A stretch of 64,000 nucleotides of DNA, taken from contig NC_089424.1 of assembly GCF_013426205.1 (NCBI RefSeq), positions 1,364,001 to 1,428,000 of the forward strand, read 5' to 3'. Origin of the DNA: Metarhizium brunneum (taxonomy: Eukaryota; Ascomycota; Sordariomycetes; Hypocreales; Clavicipitaceae). The position numbers and the translations under genes are program-made. Every line of letters begins with the position of its first letter. The first letter of the stretch is position 1. Under the pieces are notes generated by a model. The model saw only the letters and a program-made list of their open reading frames with translations. It was not told the origin of the DNA and searched no databases. Of this stretch, positions 46,501 through 59,803 are shown piece by piece.

Positions 46501-49500
46501 TCTTTCCTTACTACTCTGTACCAACCTCGATGCAGCCGAATTTGTTTTTTTTCCTACTTCTTCTCCTCCGCTTTTTGATCCTCAACCATCTCACGCGTTT
46601 ATGCTCGTCATCATATCTTAACGCACCACGAGGTCTCTTTTCTTCGTCAAATGACTAGCATGTTTGTGCCGTACACCGTCCATCCTCAAGTCCAGCTCGA
46701 CCAGACAAGGGGAAACCTTGGGGCCGGGATCGACAGCACTACAACACACCAACTTGGATCGATCGGATGACAAGACCTGGAGAGTATTCTTCGCTATGGC
46801 TTGACTTGTCATGAACAACCCAGACACCTCATCTGCCCTTCGGTCATGCACGTCGCTTGGGGGGGCCAGGTTTCCACAATTGAAGGTATGCTTCTACAGG
46901 GACCACAAGCCAGCGCAAGGATATCTTGTGGACTGGCGTCCGGGGTCTTGTCCGTCACTCTGCACATGAATGCATCAGAATAGCATTAGCTATTCTTGTC
47001 TGATCATGAAGAACAGCCCCGAAATGATGAAATAGCGACAGGCCATGTTCTGCTTTTTGTCGACGCCATGCATACTCTGCGTCAGGGCAGACTTCAAGGG
47101 TGAAAGCACAGATGCAACACAGCCATCATGAAGACATGAATACATACAATACATGCCTGCCTACATTCCATGCTCGGTCCCTTGGTATCCACTCGACGTC
47201 CGGCCCGGTAGACGTCGAGTATACCTTTCGATGTCATTAACACCCGGGCCGCAGGGGAGGACAGGCTGTCAATCTGGTAGTATGCCTGTCAACGACTGTT
47301 CCTGTTCCAACCCCAATTAATATCGGGTTCGCTCCTCTCCTCAAAAACACGAAGTACTGCTGTACATGCAGGTATTGTACATACGGAGTATGTAGTGCTG
47401 GAGGGTTTCGGGTTTCGGGTTTCGGGTCTAGTCACGATACTCTCCCGCCTGTTGCTATTAACACGGGGCAATCAGCATTCGCAGCCCTCATTCGCACGCA
47501 TACTGCAAGTCTCCATCCCATGATGGCCCTTTATTATGGTCCAGGCCAGCCATATGCCGCACACGCCTCTTTTGGGCCTCTTCAGGATTGGCGCTAAAAA
47601 TACCTTGATATTTTACCGCATTGCAGAGTGATGATGAGCCGCCATCCCAACTTGAACCACCTCGAGATCAAATTACTACCACGTCAAAGGCCACGATGGC
47701 GGCGGCCCTTTCGAATGCAACGTCATCGGGCCAGCCACGTCCGGCTATCTGGCTAAAGCGGGCAAAAAGAAAAAGAAAAAAAGCCTCCAAGTCACATGTT
47801 TTTACATTGATGTGGCATCTACCACAATTCCTGGTTCAAGCCAAATATAGAAATGGATGGCGCAAGTGATCGACCAGACTGTCTCAAATATCAACGTGCA
47901 GCTCCCTCCAATAATTCCGTCCTCCGCCGCCGTCTGATGCGAATCAGATCCAACAAGCGTCTTTCCCAGAACCCAGAAAGGCTGCGGTCAGACGAACGCT
48001 GGTCCTCTTTTGCCCGCGCACCCAACATAGACTTTCCTCCACCTGGACTTGTCCCTGTTCGTCTACGATGATGCTTCGCTTGTATGAGGTTGCAGTTCCA
48101 AAATCCCCCATTCGTCGATAGGCACGTGTAGGGGTTGGTACTTGCTGGCTCCCCAGCGGATGGGCCAATCGTATCATATGCACCCTTGTGGGACGTGCCA
48201 CGCATTAATGCATGATGAATGAACGGGGCTAGCCGCTGCATGGGGGCCTGGGAGCGCTCCCTCATGTCGCGAAGACGACACTAGCTGCCACTCGGAAGAC
48301 TCGTCTGGGTAACTCTCAGATTGACTTCTTCACCACATCTTGATTGTCTTCGAGATGGCCGAGCGATGCAGAGATGGAGCGGCCTGACAGGCACCGGGGC
48401 GGGCAAGGGGACACAGACACTGGGCGCGGTTCCGCGCCCTCGGTGAAGCCGCCTGAGCGCGCCAACTGTCCTACATGTATCCGTAAACCCACGTCCCATC
48501 AATCACGGGGGCGCGGACATGACTCTGGGCATCTCCACTGCCTCAACTACCTTAACCCGCGTCTTTGTAAATTTCGGTCAGTCTCTGATCCTTCATACGA
48601 CGACAAACGAGCAGCGCTCTGCACATGCGTCCCGCCCGCACCAAATCAGTTCAGTCCCACGAAGGATCCTCCTCGAACCCCGGGCGCTGGCTCTTGGACG
48701 ACAGTCATTCCCGCTTCGCTGGGTTGCACTAGATCTACGTCGTACAAAGTCACTACCGAAATTGATGCTCCAAAAAAGGAATGTAGGGGGGTCAGTCAGG
48801 GTCAGTGCCTTCGGACGACAATACGTCACCACTCTCAGCATTCCCAGCGTACCCGATTGGGTACCTATCTGTATGTACAATGTAGGGCGCGAGGCGCGAG
48901 GCGAGACTATACCACAAGACACCAAGATATGCCGGCGGCTGATGGTAGTATAACTCTGCGGGTAATAGTCATGGAAATAATAGCAGTCATCATGATATGG
49001 TTCTTTGATTTTATCAATCTCGGCATATAGTGCATTCCAAAGACTTGCCGTCCCCTTCCAACTACTCTTACAAAACATCGCAAGTAGGGTAAACCCAGCC
49101 TAACATACAGTGCTCGTCTCCCCACCCCCCCAAAAACCCTTTTTCTAATACATCGCCAACTCCACTCTCGCTCATTCCCTGCACGTAATAACAAATTATT
49201 CGAGAGGCCTCGTGTCCCTCTTTTCTCCAGATACCTTCGGCAGCGCCGTAACCGCCAACATAATGTCTGGTGGGTATTCCTCAGCCATGTTCGGTCGCAT
49301 AATGCTAGTAAGTCACAACATGAAAGAAAAGAGAAAAGGGGAAAAAAAAGCAAATACATATAAACAGAAATGTTCAATCCATCGCAAAACTCCGAAACAT
49401 CAGGATACGCAGGGGGGAACCCGGCATGCTTGAAAGCCGAAAGTGGGCGTCCGTGGCTGCATTGAGACCAGGAAAGTGGAAGATGCCGTAGCAAGCTCGG
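43580..49500. other. long intergenic stretch, no supportable gene
   Basis: About 5.9 kb between the Myb gene and the Prp8 stop codon. A minus-strand frame at 44205-43861 (114 codons) has protein-like composition but no recognisable family, splice context or neighbour support. Frames of 144-228 codons on both strands at 48344-49494 overlap each other and lie partly in the likely Prp8 3' region. A short GGGTTTC tandem repeat is at 47403-47427. No transposon ends were recognised. Confidence 0.45.
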
Positions 49501-52500
49501 CTATTCGAAGTTGTCAGTCCGGTCTACCCAGATATCTTCCAGCTCAGCAAAACTATGAAAGTGAATAGGTCGGTGCTGATCGCTGTAGAATGGAAGGGGT
49601 GTGTCGAGCTTCACGTGAACCGGCTTCTTTTCCATGCCTGCAAAAGCGCTGCCCATAAAGCTGTAGTTCCATCTCCTGTCATCAGGCACCAGGAAGAAAC
49701 CCCTAAATCTCGGAGACAACAGTAATTTTCGTTTCTCTCCCATGGTCGTGGTGAATCCTTGTGGCTGATCGCTCTGGGTGTCTTTGTTCTCAGCTCCCCA
49801 TTTGTACCCCTGAGGTGTAAGGCCCCAGGCCGAGAGGGAGACGCTGCCGGGTGTGAAGGAAACGGAAACGGTCACTGTGTTTGTCTTGTCCCACTCGCTG
49901 TGGGCATCCAGCAGTTTGGCATGCTCGCTAACATCGGCAGCGGACATGTATGGCAGCTCGCTCCCAGACATGGTATGTATGACACCAAGGGGCTCCATGC
50001 CATCAAGGAAGTCACTGCGAGGAAGCTGCTGAGGAAGCTGTACGTTGCGAAGGCCACCTATTTGAGGCATCATGACGATGCACTTTATCTCCTTGACTTG
50101 CTCGTTGTCAGGGGCAGAGGAGCCATAGAGATATCCTGCCACTTGGACCCTCAGATCCGCAATCGTGATGAATTTCTTCAGAATATTGTTCGGCATGACG
50201 TAGGTGATGTCGTCCAGATCATTGTCGACAGAAGATACGTAGATATTCTTGGCTCTAGTTCGCAAGTTGGAGGTTGCAATGGCTCTTGTCCGCCATTCAG
50301 TCTTGGAGGCAAACGTCTGCTGCTCAAACTGCGACGTAGTTGTGACAATAATGTCTTCACCGTGCACATTTTGCGTCTTGGTCGTGACAGCAGTGAGCTG
50401 TTGTTGCTCTTGTTGCTGCTTCTCGATTTCTGCAGCCTGTTGTCTCTGCAGGGAAGGTGCAGAGATTTCCATACCCAGGATGATATCACGGACTTCACTG
50501 CTGGTCAAACTGGAAACATTGACATTGTTCTTCTTTCCGTAGTCATTCAAGATGAGATCTCGAAGCTGCGTTTCAATCTTAATCCAATCCTCGTCGGACA
50601 TTGATGGCCAAATGTGGTGTTCATGAGTAATTACCGTCTTGTCGGGCCGAAGGATGAGCTTGCTCTTGTCTGGATTGACATGAAGCGCGCGGAGAATCAA
50701 AATCAGACGAGAGAACGCAGTGTATGATGAAATAGTCTTCAGCCACTCATCATAAAGATTGAACAACACCATTTGAGGCTCAGTGGCCCTCAAAATCATG
50801 TCTCCCAGTTTCTCAACCTTCATGGCAGCTTGGAAGGGAAGTTGCAACTCAGATGCTCGGATAGAGATGTTGGGGAAATCGACCAACTGAACTTCGAGGG
50901 GATCCAATAAGCCCTTTCTTGTAACGATAAGCTGTTTCGGCTGCTCTTCCACGGGAAGTGATCGGATCAAAGCAGCAACTTCTTCGGCGGTCTTCCACTT
51001 GGCGAGCTGCCCAAGACGCTTCTGACCAGCCCAAACGCTCGTGTGAATAATCTTCAGGAACAGTTGTCCAGTTCGAGGGTTAAAAATGAAGATGGCGCCA
51101 TTGATTGGCTTAGTCGTCAAGTTGCCTTCAAATGTCTTGTGAATCGTAACACGGTAAACGTTGGTGTCGTCAATGAACAGCTGAGTTTGCTTGCTAAACA
51201 GCTCAGAGTAGTTCTGCGAGTTCAGAAATTCCTGATTGCTCTCAGATGCGTACAGTTGCAGGCCTTTGCGAATACGTTCACGCAGGACATAAAGTGCCGG
51301 ATTGGCCTTCATGATCTTGGCCATAGCTTGCTGGATGAGAACTTTCAGACCGGGGAAATACATGCCGTAGGCCGAGTAAAGATTGTAAGCAAGATCAATA
51401 CCAATCATCAAGCCCGTTGCAGAAGGATAAATACTTGAACTGTCGGTAGTATAATCAAGGTACTTCGCACGAGTATATCGTTCAATGTCGTGCGAGTCAT
51501 AATCGCCATATCGAAGTTGCACATCAATCCAAAACTTGTTCGTAGTGGTCGGCTCAATGACATCCTTCGTATCAAACAGAACCGAGGGACGGGTGACGTT
51601 CCACTTGTGACTTGCGAAGAGAAGAATGTCAGCACAAGAGCTGTTCATCTTGTACGACTTTCGAGGGTGGATTGTTTCCTTTTGCACTGTCTCGATGCCG
51701 AGTGACTCCAGCTCCTGGTCAAAAACTTGACAAAGATCCATTACAACGGATTCATGGATCTTCTGCCACAAGTGGGCTCGGAATATCTGAATCAAGGAGA
51801 TCTTGAGGGTGGGAATCTTTCCGTGCAAAAAGATACCAGTCAAATCAAGCTGCACCTGGAAACCAACGTACACATTCGCACGGTTGATGGTGGGCGACCA
51901 CCACAACGTGAATCTTCGGTTTGGAATCTGGTTAAGACCTGATCTCTGCGCATTTGTGAGTTTCTTGAATTTCATGCTCTCTTCAAAACCACTGTTGTGA
52001 AGCACAAGATGATCGTGTCGTAGGTAGAGCTGGTCGCCATCGACTCGAAAACCTGCCCATTCCGTAGCTTCTGTTTCCAGCACTACATCCTTGACCACGA
52101 AGCTATGAGACTGAGGGATAAAGCGACCCGCAGCAGAATTGGGAGATGTTGGTTGGGGGGAGTTGAGACCAGGGCAGCTAAAGAGCCTGTACTTGCTCCT
52201 CTCTGTAGACTCAAGCGCCGCATATTGAGCGGTTGTCATCTCAATATCATCATAATATTGATCAGAGTCGCTCTTCACCTCATGAAAGACCAAGATATGA
52301 TTCGAGGTAACCACAAGATCTTCTTTGCCACTGCCAATCGTGATGCGATAAAGTCGGTCTTTGCCGCTAACCACATTGAACGCACGTCGAGGTCCTCCAT
52401 CAGGCCCAAGAAGCAAATCACCCTCCCTGACGTCTTCGACTGCAACTAGAGAGTGATCATATCGAAGCAGCATCGTGCCGTTCGCAAGACACGCTTTTTC

Positions 52501-55500
52501 CCAGAAGAGTCCTTCCCAGGAAGGGAATCCCGTTGCTTTGAAGAGTGTGTGTTCCAAGATGGTTTCAACACCACCGAGGGCCTGGATCACGTCGGTGCGA
52601 TAGGCGTTGAGATTCCATAGCTTTCCGTCGTGTCGCTGACTAGTCCACCAGAAAGGATTGGACTTCATCAATTGATAAATCTTGAACTCAGATCTAGCTC
52701 GGAAACCTTTGTCAAAGCTGAGGGTGCTACGGTCCTTCTGGAAAAGAGTATTGATTCTGGGCAGACCACGGTCCCAGCTATCTTCAAGATCTTCCAACGT
52801 CAAACGACGATTCTGCTGGTTGGCCTCGAGTCGTTTCTGGGAGTACTCTGTCCAGACACGCTGGGAATCAATGAATTCTGCCTCCCAAGGGATGATGTAA
52901 CGGAAAATATTGGGTATTAAGGTTTCCTCGTCATGAGTCATACCAGAGCGATAGTGGGTGACACCCGTGTCTGTCTGCTTAGACCATCGCTTGTCACTGG
53001 CAGGAATCAAGATATGGGAGCCCGAAATCATGCCCAAGCCACCAAGTTCCTTGGGAGTGTAGAAAACAGCTGGAGGGAAACGAGACGGCATCTTGGAATT
53101 AAGTCCAATCTTGACACGGGTTTGAATCTTCGTCTCACACTTGACAATGGTATCAAGAAGATCAACCGTAGAGACTGCTGCTTCACGATAGTAGGTGAAG
53201 AGAGCAATCAGTGCGGTATTCCATTTGTTTGCAATCTTAGTGAAGGTTGTTGAGCCAGACGACATGAGTATCTGTCGGATACGATTATTGAACTTCTGGA
53301 TGTCTTCCTGCGTGACCTGCAAGAAAGCATGTGCCGTTCTCTCCTTGGTGGTGTTGTCGATGAGAGACCAGACGCTGTCCTTGACGGGGAACTCATCATT
53401 CTGATTTCGGATTTTTGGTAGAATCCGAACCTCAAATCCGCACATGGAGAACAGTAGGTTCGGGTTATCACGACTGTAGACACTGACAAAGCTGTCATCC
53501 CAGTCAATGGTGGTGACTGAACGCGGCAGACGGTTCTTGAGGTCCCAGAAGACTGCACGTCCCAAGTTGACATCATGCCTCATCAGACGCATACGAGAGT
53601 CTCTCGGCCAGCACTTCTTGCTCTTATATCCAATGACGTTCTCAAAGTTAGGATCAGGTTGCTCAGTGAGGAAGCGTTGGATAAGATCTCTAGACTCTTC
53701 GGCGGTAAATCGTAAAAAGATCCAGATCTTGTCAATGTAACGACTGTAGAGTCTGATTGGGTGCCTTGTTTCTGTCTCTCGATCACGGAACTGCAGGAAA
53801 TCGTTGGGGCTCTGGGGAGGGCCAGCAATCTCGCTGGCACGCTGAGGTCCTAATAAGAGCAGATCCAAGACCAAGCCATAAAACTGGAATACGAAGGCTG
53901 AGAACTGAAGACCACGGATCATACCATAGCTGTTGACGTGATTCATGTCCTTGTATGTCAGTTGCACATTGTTCTTGGCAGTAATGTAGTCAGCCAAGTT
54001 ATGGTCCATGATGAGTCTCAGTAGGGTATTGAGAAGCGTCAATTCCATCTTTTCGTAGACCTTGGAAAGCTCGGTTTCAACCATTACGTTGCATTCTCCA
54101 TCTTCTGTCTCCCAAACGTGACTCAAATTGTTAATGCCCTGGGCCCATTTGTAGACCAACAGCGGTGGCACCTCAGAGTCTGATGGCTTGATCCAGGCGG
54201 GAAACAGATGTCGCTGGTCAGCTTGATACCACAAGTACTGATCAAGATAAGCATCGCTGATCTTCTCTATGGGCTCGATATCGTATACAGGATTGATCGT
54301 GCTGTAGTTATCGTTCATATCAATATTGACTTCTTTGAAAGCTCTCTGCGTGAGCAAGAACCGCTTAATTCTTTCTAATGTGGTGCCGGGGCTGTCATAA
54401 GCTTGCTCAATCAATGCCAGCTCTTCACGTTGACTCTGGTTCAGTCTACCCTTGACTGAGTAAGCCTCCCTCAAACGCTCCAAGGCCAGGATCAAGATCT
54501 TGGTGTCATGCTTGTACGAAACGCTGGGGAATGGAATGGGAGAAAATTTCCGAGACTCCAGCCAGTGAACAGTAGTCGTATAAATGGCGACGGCTTCTTC
54601 GGAAGACACATATGGGCCATCCTTCATGTGATTATGCTGTCTTTCTTGCTCAGCCTTGAGCCATAGTCGAGTCAGACGTCCAACATTCTTCTTCGCGACA
54701 GTCTTATCCACGGTTGCTCCACGACGAATTCGTTCACGGTTGTAGTGAGCAACAGAAATCCACCAGTCAGCCTTTGATTTGACATATCGAAGAATAATGT
54801 TCTCAATCGGCGCAGGCAGGCCCGGGACCTTCCAGGGGATGTTACTCTTCCAGCAACGCCAAGCTTCAGACAAATGCTGAAGCACAATGCTGACCTTGCT
54901 TTGTTTAATACCCTCCGGCATCATGTCCATCAGATCAGACATGACAGACTGGCGCAATTCCAAATCAAAATGAGACTCGACTCGCTGCTTCGTGACTGTC
55001 TTTGCCACACCCTTGCTGTGTCGACCTTCGAATTGACGAGACAAGAGGTTACCAAGCCATCGTTCGAGTAATGGGATGATACCTCTCATGAAAAAGAGCC
55101 ACACTCTCCATGAGGGAGCCCAGAAACCACAGCCAGGACCTTTGCCCACTGGACCAGAGTTGAATCGATAATAAATCAGATGCTTCAAATCCTTGCAAGT
55201 ACGAATCTGATGCATGAGCTTGTATTTGTATCGGTACATTCCGGTGAGCTGTCCAACATGGTTGAAAGCGTAATGAATGCCATCAGCAAGCTGGAAGGCA
55301 TCAATGTTTCCAAGACGGTACTGAACTTGGGCATCCACAATCAGTTTTGTCAACCTCAAAATTTCACGCATAAGATGGAATGCATTTCCAAATCGAGACT
55401 TCTTTCGCTCCTTGGTTGTTAGTGTCTTCACAGGCTTCAGATTAAAGTTGTAGTCCAGGTGAAGATATGTCAGGTTCTTTCTGTGGATCAAGAGGTTAAG

Positions 55501-57123
55501 CATATTAAAACCTTGTCGGCAGACTTGAAGGCCAGCTTCAACCCAATCAATGCTTGTCTGTTGAAAGAACTTAGTCTGTTTAAGAGAGCGTAACAAGTTC
55601 TGATTATTGTGTGCATTGGGCTTCTTCTTATGAAGCTCATTGAGAACGAAGTTCTTCAGTAACTTCTGGTAAGAAACTCGAACCTTCACAGGAGGTCGGT
55701 CAGAGGGCGGGTGCTCCAAGTACCATTGCTTGATCAGAGGCACATCCTGAGCGCGAACCATCTTTCCAGAGCGTCTATCAAACGGGAAAGGAGCCCACCA
55801 TAAATCAATGGCTGAGGATGTATGCTCGTTTTCAAGCTCTTCGTCGGCAAGAAAGGGTTCAACCGCAGCAGGCAGCTCGAACGCATCCTCCTCAGGCTCT
55901 TCATTATTTCCTGGTCCAAAAAGTTCGTCCTCAAGAGTGATTTCAACATTCTTGGGCGCCACGGTTCGGGATGAGATGGGGTTGATTCGTCGGTCGAAAA
56001 GGAAAGTTGGCAAGTCGGGATCGTCAGCACGGTTGAATACGATTTGTGGGTGCGAGTGCCACGTCAGGTGTACGCTTCTTGGGAGAGAATTGTACAGGAA
56101 TGGATACGCGACTCGAAACTCAGTACGGATCGGAGTTCGAAAGATGATGCGATCTATAGCATTGAATTCGCCGAAGTCCTCCTCGTTTGGATCGATATCC
56201 TTGTACAACGGCTCGAAACGCGGTCCACCTGGAAGCGCAACATTGAGAGCCTTTGCAGTTAAGAAGCTCTTGAGGTCGAAAAGGTAGAAGTAGTTCTTGT
56301 CTACAACTTCAGAAATCAATGGACGACTGAGACGGAACAAAGCTGCCATTTGAGGTAGGGTGAGGTTCCATGTCTTGTAGCTCGCACCATTAACATGCGA
56401 GGTATCCAATAGTGGCCGATGGTCGTAGAACCATTCATAAACGGCCTCGTCTTCCTCATCGTTCAACTCCATTTGAATAGGCTCTAGAGGTTCCACGTCC
56501 TCGATGTTCTCGGACCACGACAGGGGCGGTTCTTCATCGTCGAATGGCGGGAATCGCATACGCTTGAAAAGCCTTCTATCGGCTTTTTCTTTCCTCATGA
56601 AGGTCCACATCATTGCCCATTGCGCAAAGAAGACGGGTTCAATAACGCGAGGAGTCTCATTAACTAAGGTCAGACATCCGTTGACATGATACAGAACCTT
56701 GACTTCACGCGCTGATTCCCAGGGCATAGGCATATTTTCGAGAAGTTTCAGGACTGCATGTGGCATGAACTTTAGAGCGCCAAGATAGCTGCGCTTGTCA
56801 TTGGTGTATTTCTTTTGAGACACATCTCCGATATCTTTAACGATCTTGCGAAGATGTTCGGGCGGCATATCAGCCTTCTGAGTCTGGACGAAGCCGGCCT
56901 TTCGCTTCTCTCCAAATCTGTTTCGGCGATCCCTAAGCCATTCTTTCTTCTTTTGTGCAAACTTGGCGATCTGAGGGTAGGACGGAGGGTGATAGCCAGG
57001 GGGCGGAGGAGCTGGCGGCGCGGGTGTATCAGGAGGAGGCGGCAACGATGATGGGGGAGGTGGTGGAGGAGGAGGGGGGGCTGCTCCCCAGCCTGGAGGC
57101 GGCGGCGGAGGGATGCCCGACAT
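49501..57123 (-). CDS. prp8: Prp8, U5 snRNP core splicing factor, containing an intein
   Basis: Largest and most conserved spliceosome protein; it cradles the catalytic RNA and binds both splice sites. One uninterrupted exon of 2540 codons; the mature spliced protein would be 2374 residues. A proline-rich N-terminus ([13 protein letters not shown], about residues 1-50) precedes the PRO8NT region ([20 protein letters not shown]). The reverse-transcriptase-like core, linker, endonuclease-like and RNase-H-like regions follow (for example [20 protein letters not shown] and [20 protein letters not shown]), and the C-terminal Jab1/MPN domain begins near [18 protein letters not shown]. Residues 1545-1710 are a mini-intein between EKA and [16 protein letters not shown]. 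The gene is divergent from a small complex I subunit gene with 884 bp between start codons. It is almost certainly essential, so the intein must splice efficiently. Confidence 0.98.
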   Translation of the reverse strand: MSGIPPPPPPGWGAAPPPPPPPPPSSLPPPPDTPAPPAPPPPGYHPPSYPQIAKFAQKKKEWLRDRRNRFGEKRKAGFVQTQKADMPPEHLRKIVKDIGDVSQKKYTNDKRSYLGALKFMPHAVLKLLENMPMPWESAREVKVLYHVNGCLTLVNETPRVIEPVFFAQWAMMWTFMRKEKADRRLFKRMRFPPFDDEEPPLSWSENIEDVEPLEPIQMELNDEEDEAVYEWFYDHRPLLDTSHVNGASYKTWNLTLPQMAALFRLSRPLISEVVDKNYFYLFDLKSFLTAKALNVALPGGPRFEPLYKDIDPNEEDFGEFNAIDRIIFRTPIRTEFRVAYPFLYNSLPRSVHLTWHSHPQIVFNRADDPDLPTFLFDRRINPISSRTVAPKNVEITLEDELFGPGNNEEPEEDAFELPAAVEPFLADEELENEHTSSAIDLWWAPFPFDRRSGKMVRAQDVPLIKQWYLEHPPSDRPPVKVRVSYQKLLKNFVLNELHKKKPNAHNNQNLLRSLKQTKFFQQTSIDWVEAGLQVCRQGFNMLNLLIHRKNLTYLHLDYNFNLKPVKTLTTKERKKSRFGNAFHLMREILRLTKLIVDAQVQYRLGNIDAFQLADGIHYAFNHVGQLTGMYRYKYKLMHQIRTCKDLKHLIYYRFNSGPVGKGPGCGFWAPSWRVWLFFMRGIIPLLERWLGNLLSRQFEGRHSKGVAKTVTKQRVESHFDLELRQSVMSDLMDMMPEGIKQSKVSIVLQHLSEAWRCWKSNIPWKVPGLPAPIENIILRYVKSKADWWISVAHYNRERIRRGATVDKTVAKKNVGRLTRLWLKAEQERQHNHMKDGPYVSSEEAVAIYTTTVHWLESRKFSPIPFPSVSYKHDTKILILALERLREAYSVKGRLNQSQREELALIEQAYDSPGTTLERIKRFLLTQRAFKEVNIDMNDNYSTINPVYDIEPIEKISDAYLDQYLWYQADQRHLFPAWIKPSDSEVPPLLVYKWAQGINNLSHVWETEDGECNVMVETELSKVYEKMELTLLNTLLRLIMDHNLADYITAKNNVQLTYKDMNHVNSYGMIRGLQFSAFVFQFYGLVLDLLLLGPQRASEIAGPPQSPNDFLQFRDRETETRHPIRLYSRYIDKIWIFLRFTAEESRDLIQRFLTEQPDPNFENVIGYKSKKCWPRDSRMRLMRHDVNLGRAVFWDLKNRLPRSVTTIDWDDSFVSVYSRDNPNLLFSMCGFEVRILPKIRNQNDEFPVKDSVWSLIDNTTKERTAHAFLQVTQEDIQKFNNRIRQILMSSGSTTFTKIANKWNTALIALFTYYREAAVSTVDLLDTIVKCETKIQTRVKIGLNSKMPSRFPPAVFYTPKELGGLGMISGSHILIPASDKRWSKQTDTGVTHYRSGMTHDEETLIPNIFRYIIPWEAEFIDSQRVWTEYSQKRLEANQQNRRLTLEDLEDSWDRGLPRINTLFQKDRSTLSFDKGFRARSEFKIYQLMKSNPFWWTSQRHDGKLWNLNAYRTDVIQALGGVETILEHTLFKATGFPSWEGLFWEKACLANGTMLLRYDHSLVAVEDVREGDLLLGPDGGPRRAFNVVSGKDRLYRITIGSGKEDLVVTSNHILVFHEVKSDSDQYYDDIEMTTAQYAALESTERSKYRLFSCPGLNSPQPTSPNSAAGRFIPQSHSFVVKDVVLETEATEWAGFRVDGDQLYLRHDHLVLHNSGFEESMKFKKLTNAQRSGLNQIPNRRFTLWWSPTINRANVYVGFQVQLDLTGIFLHGKIPTLKISLIQIFRAHLWQKIHESVVMDLCQVFDQELESLGIETVQKETIHPRKSYKMNSSCADILLFASHKWNVTRPSVLFDTKDVIEPTTTNKFWIDVQLRYGDYDSHDIERYTRAKYLDYTTDSSSIYPSATGLMIGIDLAYNLYSAYGMYFPGLKVLIQQAMAKIMKANPALYVLRERIRKGLQLYASESNQEFLNSQNYSELFSKQTQLFIDDTNVYRVTIHKTFEGNLTTKPINGAIFIFNPRTGQLFLKIIHTSVWAGQKRLGQLAKWKTAEEVAALIRSLPVEEQPKQLIVTRKGLLDPLEVQLVDFPNISIRASELQLPFQAAMKVEKLGDMILRATEPQMVLFNLYDEWLKTISSYTAFSRLILILRALHVNPDKSKLILRPDKTVITHEHHIWPSMSDEDWIKIETQLRDLILNDYGKKNNVNVSSLTSSEVRDIILGMEISAPSLQRQQAAEIEKQQQEQQQLTAVTTKTQNVHGEDIIVTTTSQFEQQTFASKTEWRTRAIATSNLRTRAKNIYVSSVDNDLDDITYVMPNNILKKFITIADLRVQVAGYLYGSSAPDNEQVKEIKCIVMMPQIGGLRNVQLPQQLPRSDFLDGMEPLGVIHTMSGSELPYMSAADVSEHAKLLDAHSEWDKTNTVTVSVSFTPGSVSLSAWGLTPQGYKWGAENKDTQSDQPQGFTTTMGEKRKLLLSPRFRGFFLVPDDRRWNYSFMGSAFAGMEKKPVHVKLDTPLPFYSDQHRPIHFHSFAELEDIWVDRTDNFE
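51994..52491 (-). mobile_element. Prp8 mini-intein, 166 residues, no homing endonuclease
   Basis: In-frame protein-splicing element inside prp8 at the classical fungal site, between EKA and SGFEESM. It begins with Cys1 ([12 protein letters not shown], block A). Block B is [12 protein letters not shown] with the Thr and His of the TxxH motif. Block F is around [17 protein letters not shown], and it ends in LVLHN followed by Ser (+1). All residues needed for the standard Cys1/Asn/Ser+1 splicing mechanism are present. The region between blocks B and F (about residues 75-135) is a short Ser/Pro-rich linker with no LAGLIDADG endonuclease, so it cannot home by itself. Its length is typical of Prp8 mini-inteins. 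Confidence 0.97.
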
Positions 57124-58007
57124 GATGAAATCGCGACGTGATGAGGTGATGTCGCTTCGTGAATATGCGATGGTGTGCCAGTCGAGGAGGCTGCACGCTG
57201 AGGCGCGTGTCTCGATACGCTTATTCTGTTTTCACCCCTATCTTCGAACAGAAACAATGAAAAACAGTACAGCTCGCGATTTCCTGTTCAAGAAATAGGA
57301 TGCCGAATTCGCAAGATGGCACGTTGGCGACCAAAACGGCGTTCTCCAACGAGGTGAAAGATGTCGCCTCTGTCACGACAATTTTCTGCCGTCAAGCTCT
57401 TAGCTCCAGACCCATAAATTGGATCACGTGATTTTCGAGTGCATTATTGCTTTCATGAAAAACCACAAGTTTTGTGACGCTGTTTTAAAAAGAAGTCTCA
57501 GGTATATTGTCATAAATTGTGTGTGTTGTTTGTTTATTTATTTTTTTGTCCTTTCTGTACCCGATTCCAAAAATAAATAACTGGTTGAAATGTGACGCAT
57601 TGTCCCTTGGGATTCTCGCACCGTCCGTTGAGTGCTTCTTACAATTGTTGCCTACTTTACAGTCATCATCAACACTAACTGAAGACACGGAATTTAATTT
57701 CAAACAACTAATACCAAAAGCAAAAAAAGCTTCCAGTGAATAATACAGTTAACCTCACCTCCCACTGCGACTAAGAGCTTGAAGAGCAGTGTACATTTTC
57801 CGAGTTCATCTCTTCAAGTGGCTAACCTCCAGGGTACTGGTACAACCATGTACCGACCATCAGCCAATCAAAACAAGCCTGATTATTACCTAACCCGCAT
57901 CATCTTTGACCACCACAATCCTAGCAACCAACTTCAAGCACTCCGATCGCGACGACATTAGTTCCATCAATTCACCGCGAGAGACGCCACTCGGCCGGCC
58001 AGATAAG
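57124..58007. other. divergent promoter region between prp8 and complex I subunit gene
   Basis: 884 bp between opposite start codons. T- and A-rich around 57480-57740. No gene supported; it must hold two housekeeping promoters. Confidence 0.5.
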
Positions 58008-58418
58008 ATGGCGCACCTCAGTAGGTCCAAACAAATTTAGATTGATTCCTATAATCCAGAAGCTAACTCGATGCGCGTGATAGACGTAAAGCCGGACCCG
58101 GCTTACCTCAAGCACCAGGGTGCGTGGGATCCCCGACTTCGAACGTTAGTATTTATGGGTTCTAACGAAGGTGAAATAGCTATGCAAAAGACTCGACACC
58201 ACTTTTTCCGATGGACTCCGCGAACAGCTAGAATCACCTTTATGTATGTGGCTGTTGTGCCTGCCATATTCGGCTATGTCGCCTACAAGACCGACGTGAG
58301 TAGATAATTTGGTCGAGTTGATCCCACAGTAGGGTGTGAGAAGAAAAAGCTGATTTTGTTATAGGGTCTCTACAATTTTCGCGCAAAGAGACGGGGCGAT
58401 ACCATCTACGAGCGATAG
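58008..58418 (+). CDS. small complex I accessory subunit (B15/NDUFB4-like)
   Basis: Accessory single-span subunit of the complex I membrane arm. Three exons: 58008-58020 (only MAHL plus one base), 58084-58295 and 58365-58418, giving 92 residues. The introns have a GCTAAC branch site and TAG acceptors, and all phases agree. The reading after the first junction is NVKPDPAYLKHQGAWDPRL. Then comes the conserved FRWTPRTARITFMYVAVVPA entering one membrane helix (to GYVAYKTD), and the C-terminal GLYNFRAKRRGDTIYER. The RWTPRTARITF block and the RAKRRGDTIYE tail are what I recognise from fungal B15-type subunits. The exact subunit name is less certain than the complex I assignment. Confidence 0.8.
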
Positions 58419-58626
58419 ATGGTCTGGGTCGCGATGAATGTATTAAAGGATGTACATAGTTGGTTCTGGGGCCGGAATAGACACTTCCGTTTGACGTGAA
58501 GTTTGAAGGGCTCGTTTGCAGTGACAATTGACTGTTGATTAGCCTTCATGCGTTGGGTATATTGAGTAATTACAAGGTCGCTCGTTAAACCAGACGGAGG
58601 GACTGGCCATGCTCCAAATTAACCGT

Positions 58627-59438
58627 TCACCATCGTCCACCGCCGCCGCCTCGTGGTCTGGAAGGAGGCATATCCGGCAATCTCTCCCCTCTCCTCCATT
58701 CTCCCATTGGCATGCTTGCTCCTGGCCCTCCACCTCCCCTTCTTCCTCCCCTGCCCTCACGGCTGCCTCGACCGAAACCATTCTCTCGATTGTGAAAACC
58801 TGGTCCTCCACTGCTTCTGCCCCCCCTGCTTTCTCTATGCCCTGCAGTTACGTCCCTCCTAGCAGCAGATGCCGGTGCCACAGATCCATCATCCAATGGG
58901 GGTAAGATAGCGCACGAAATGTAGTCCCCCACCACGAATCGGGCTTCTCCAAGCGTCTTATCCGGGTTTGACGCACCGCGGGAAGCACTTCCTCCGACTT
59001 CAGCCAACTCGGGGTCGGTGGTTCCAGGAGGGTTTTGTCCAATGACTATGCTGCCAAGATCTTTCACAGCGTAGCGTGGATGGGCATTGTTGACTGAGCC
59101 GATGCCACGTAAGTCAGGGCATACTAATTGGAAAGACAGTCTTGTTCCAATAGCTGGGTATGGGAGGGCTGATGGTTTGGCAGCCGCCAGCTCCAGAGCG
59201 AGCTCGTTTAAGGTGCAACTTGGCCAAGTGTAAACTGAAATGTGTGGTGGAAGTGAACGGGTTGCAAACTCATCCGCCCTAGTCAAAAGATATAAATCAT
59301 CAAGATCCACCCCATCAAATAAAACATGAGCAGTTCGCGCTGTGCTTCTCACCTGTAAAAGCCTCCATTTCGATAAAAGAACTGAACAAGAAAAGGCGCA
59401 GGGGGGTCACGGTCCCCATCATCTGAAGCCACAGACAT
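58627..59438 (-). CDS. sap18: SAP18-like Sin3/ASAP complex subunit with RGG-rich tail
   Basis: SAP18 has a ubiquitin-like fold and works with the Sin3 histone deacetylase and, in animals and plants, with the ASAP/PSAP RNA-processing complex. Two exons, 59438-59353 and 59278-58627, are joined by a 74-bp intron and give 245 residues. The conserved fold is PFLVQFFYRNGGFYR in exon 1, then LPPHISVYTWPSCTLNELAL, RLSFQLV, RYAVKDLGSIVIG and ARFVVGDYISCAILPP. After about residue 180 the sequence becomes an Arg/Gly-rich tail (RESRGGRSSGGPGF, SREGRGGRRGGGGPG) typical of RNA-binding RGG regions and longer than in animal SAP18. The gene is head-to-head with prp18, 365 bp between start codons. Confidence 0.9.
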
Positions 59439-59803
59439 GACTAGATACGATAACCACCATGCGACAAAGAAAAAGAAACAGATTCTCCACGACTGATAAT
59501 CATGTCCCCATTGTTCGCAGATGCGCATCGGGAGTTGAAAACGACGCAATTGTGCTACTGAGAACAGTGAGAAGATGGCAGATTATCCGGCAAATACCCG
59601 CAATCGATATGGAGAACTCACGACATTCGAGACAACTTCCATCACCTTCATGACCATGACAAAATCGCCCATCACATACATAAAACTCTACAAACAAGCA
59701 GAAGCTCCGCAGAATCAATCAATCTCTCAATTGAATCTTTCCACGACTCGATATACTTCTCCAAGCTTTGTAAATCGGGCTTTGCGGCCGCGCAACACTA
59801 AAA
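59439..59803. other. bidirectional promoter between sap18 and prp18
   Basis: 365 bp between opposite start codons, so the two RNA-processing genes share their upstream region. No separate feature identified. Confidence 0.55.

Noticed and set aside
48344..49494. Several frames of 144-228 codons on both strands beside prp8
   Set aside because: They overlap one another in many phases, have low-complexity or Arg/Cys-rich composition, and lie partly in the expected prp8 3' region.
49759..50604. 281-codon plus-strand frame inside prp8
   Set aside because: A shadow of the highly conserved prp8 frame on the other strand.
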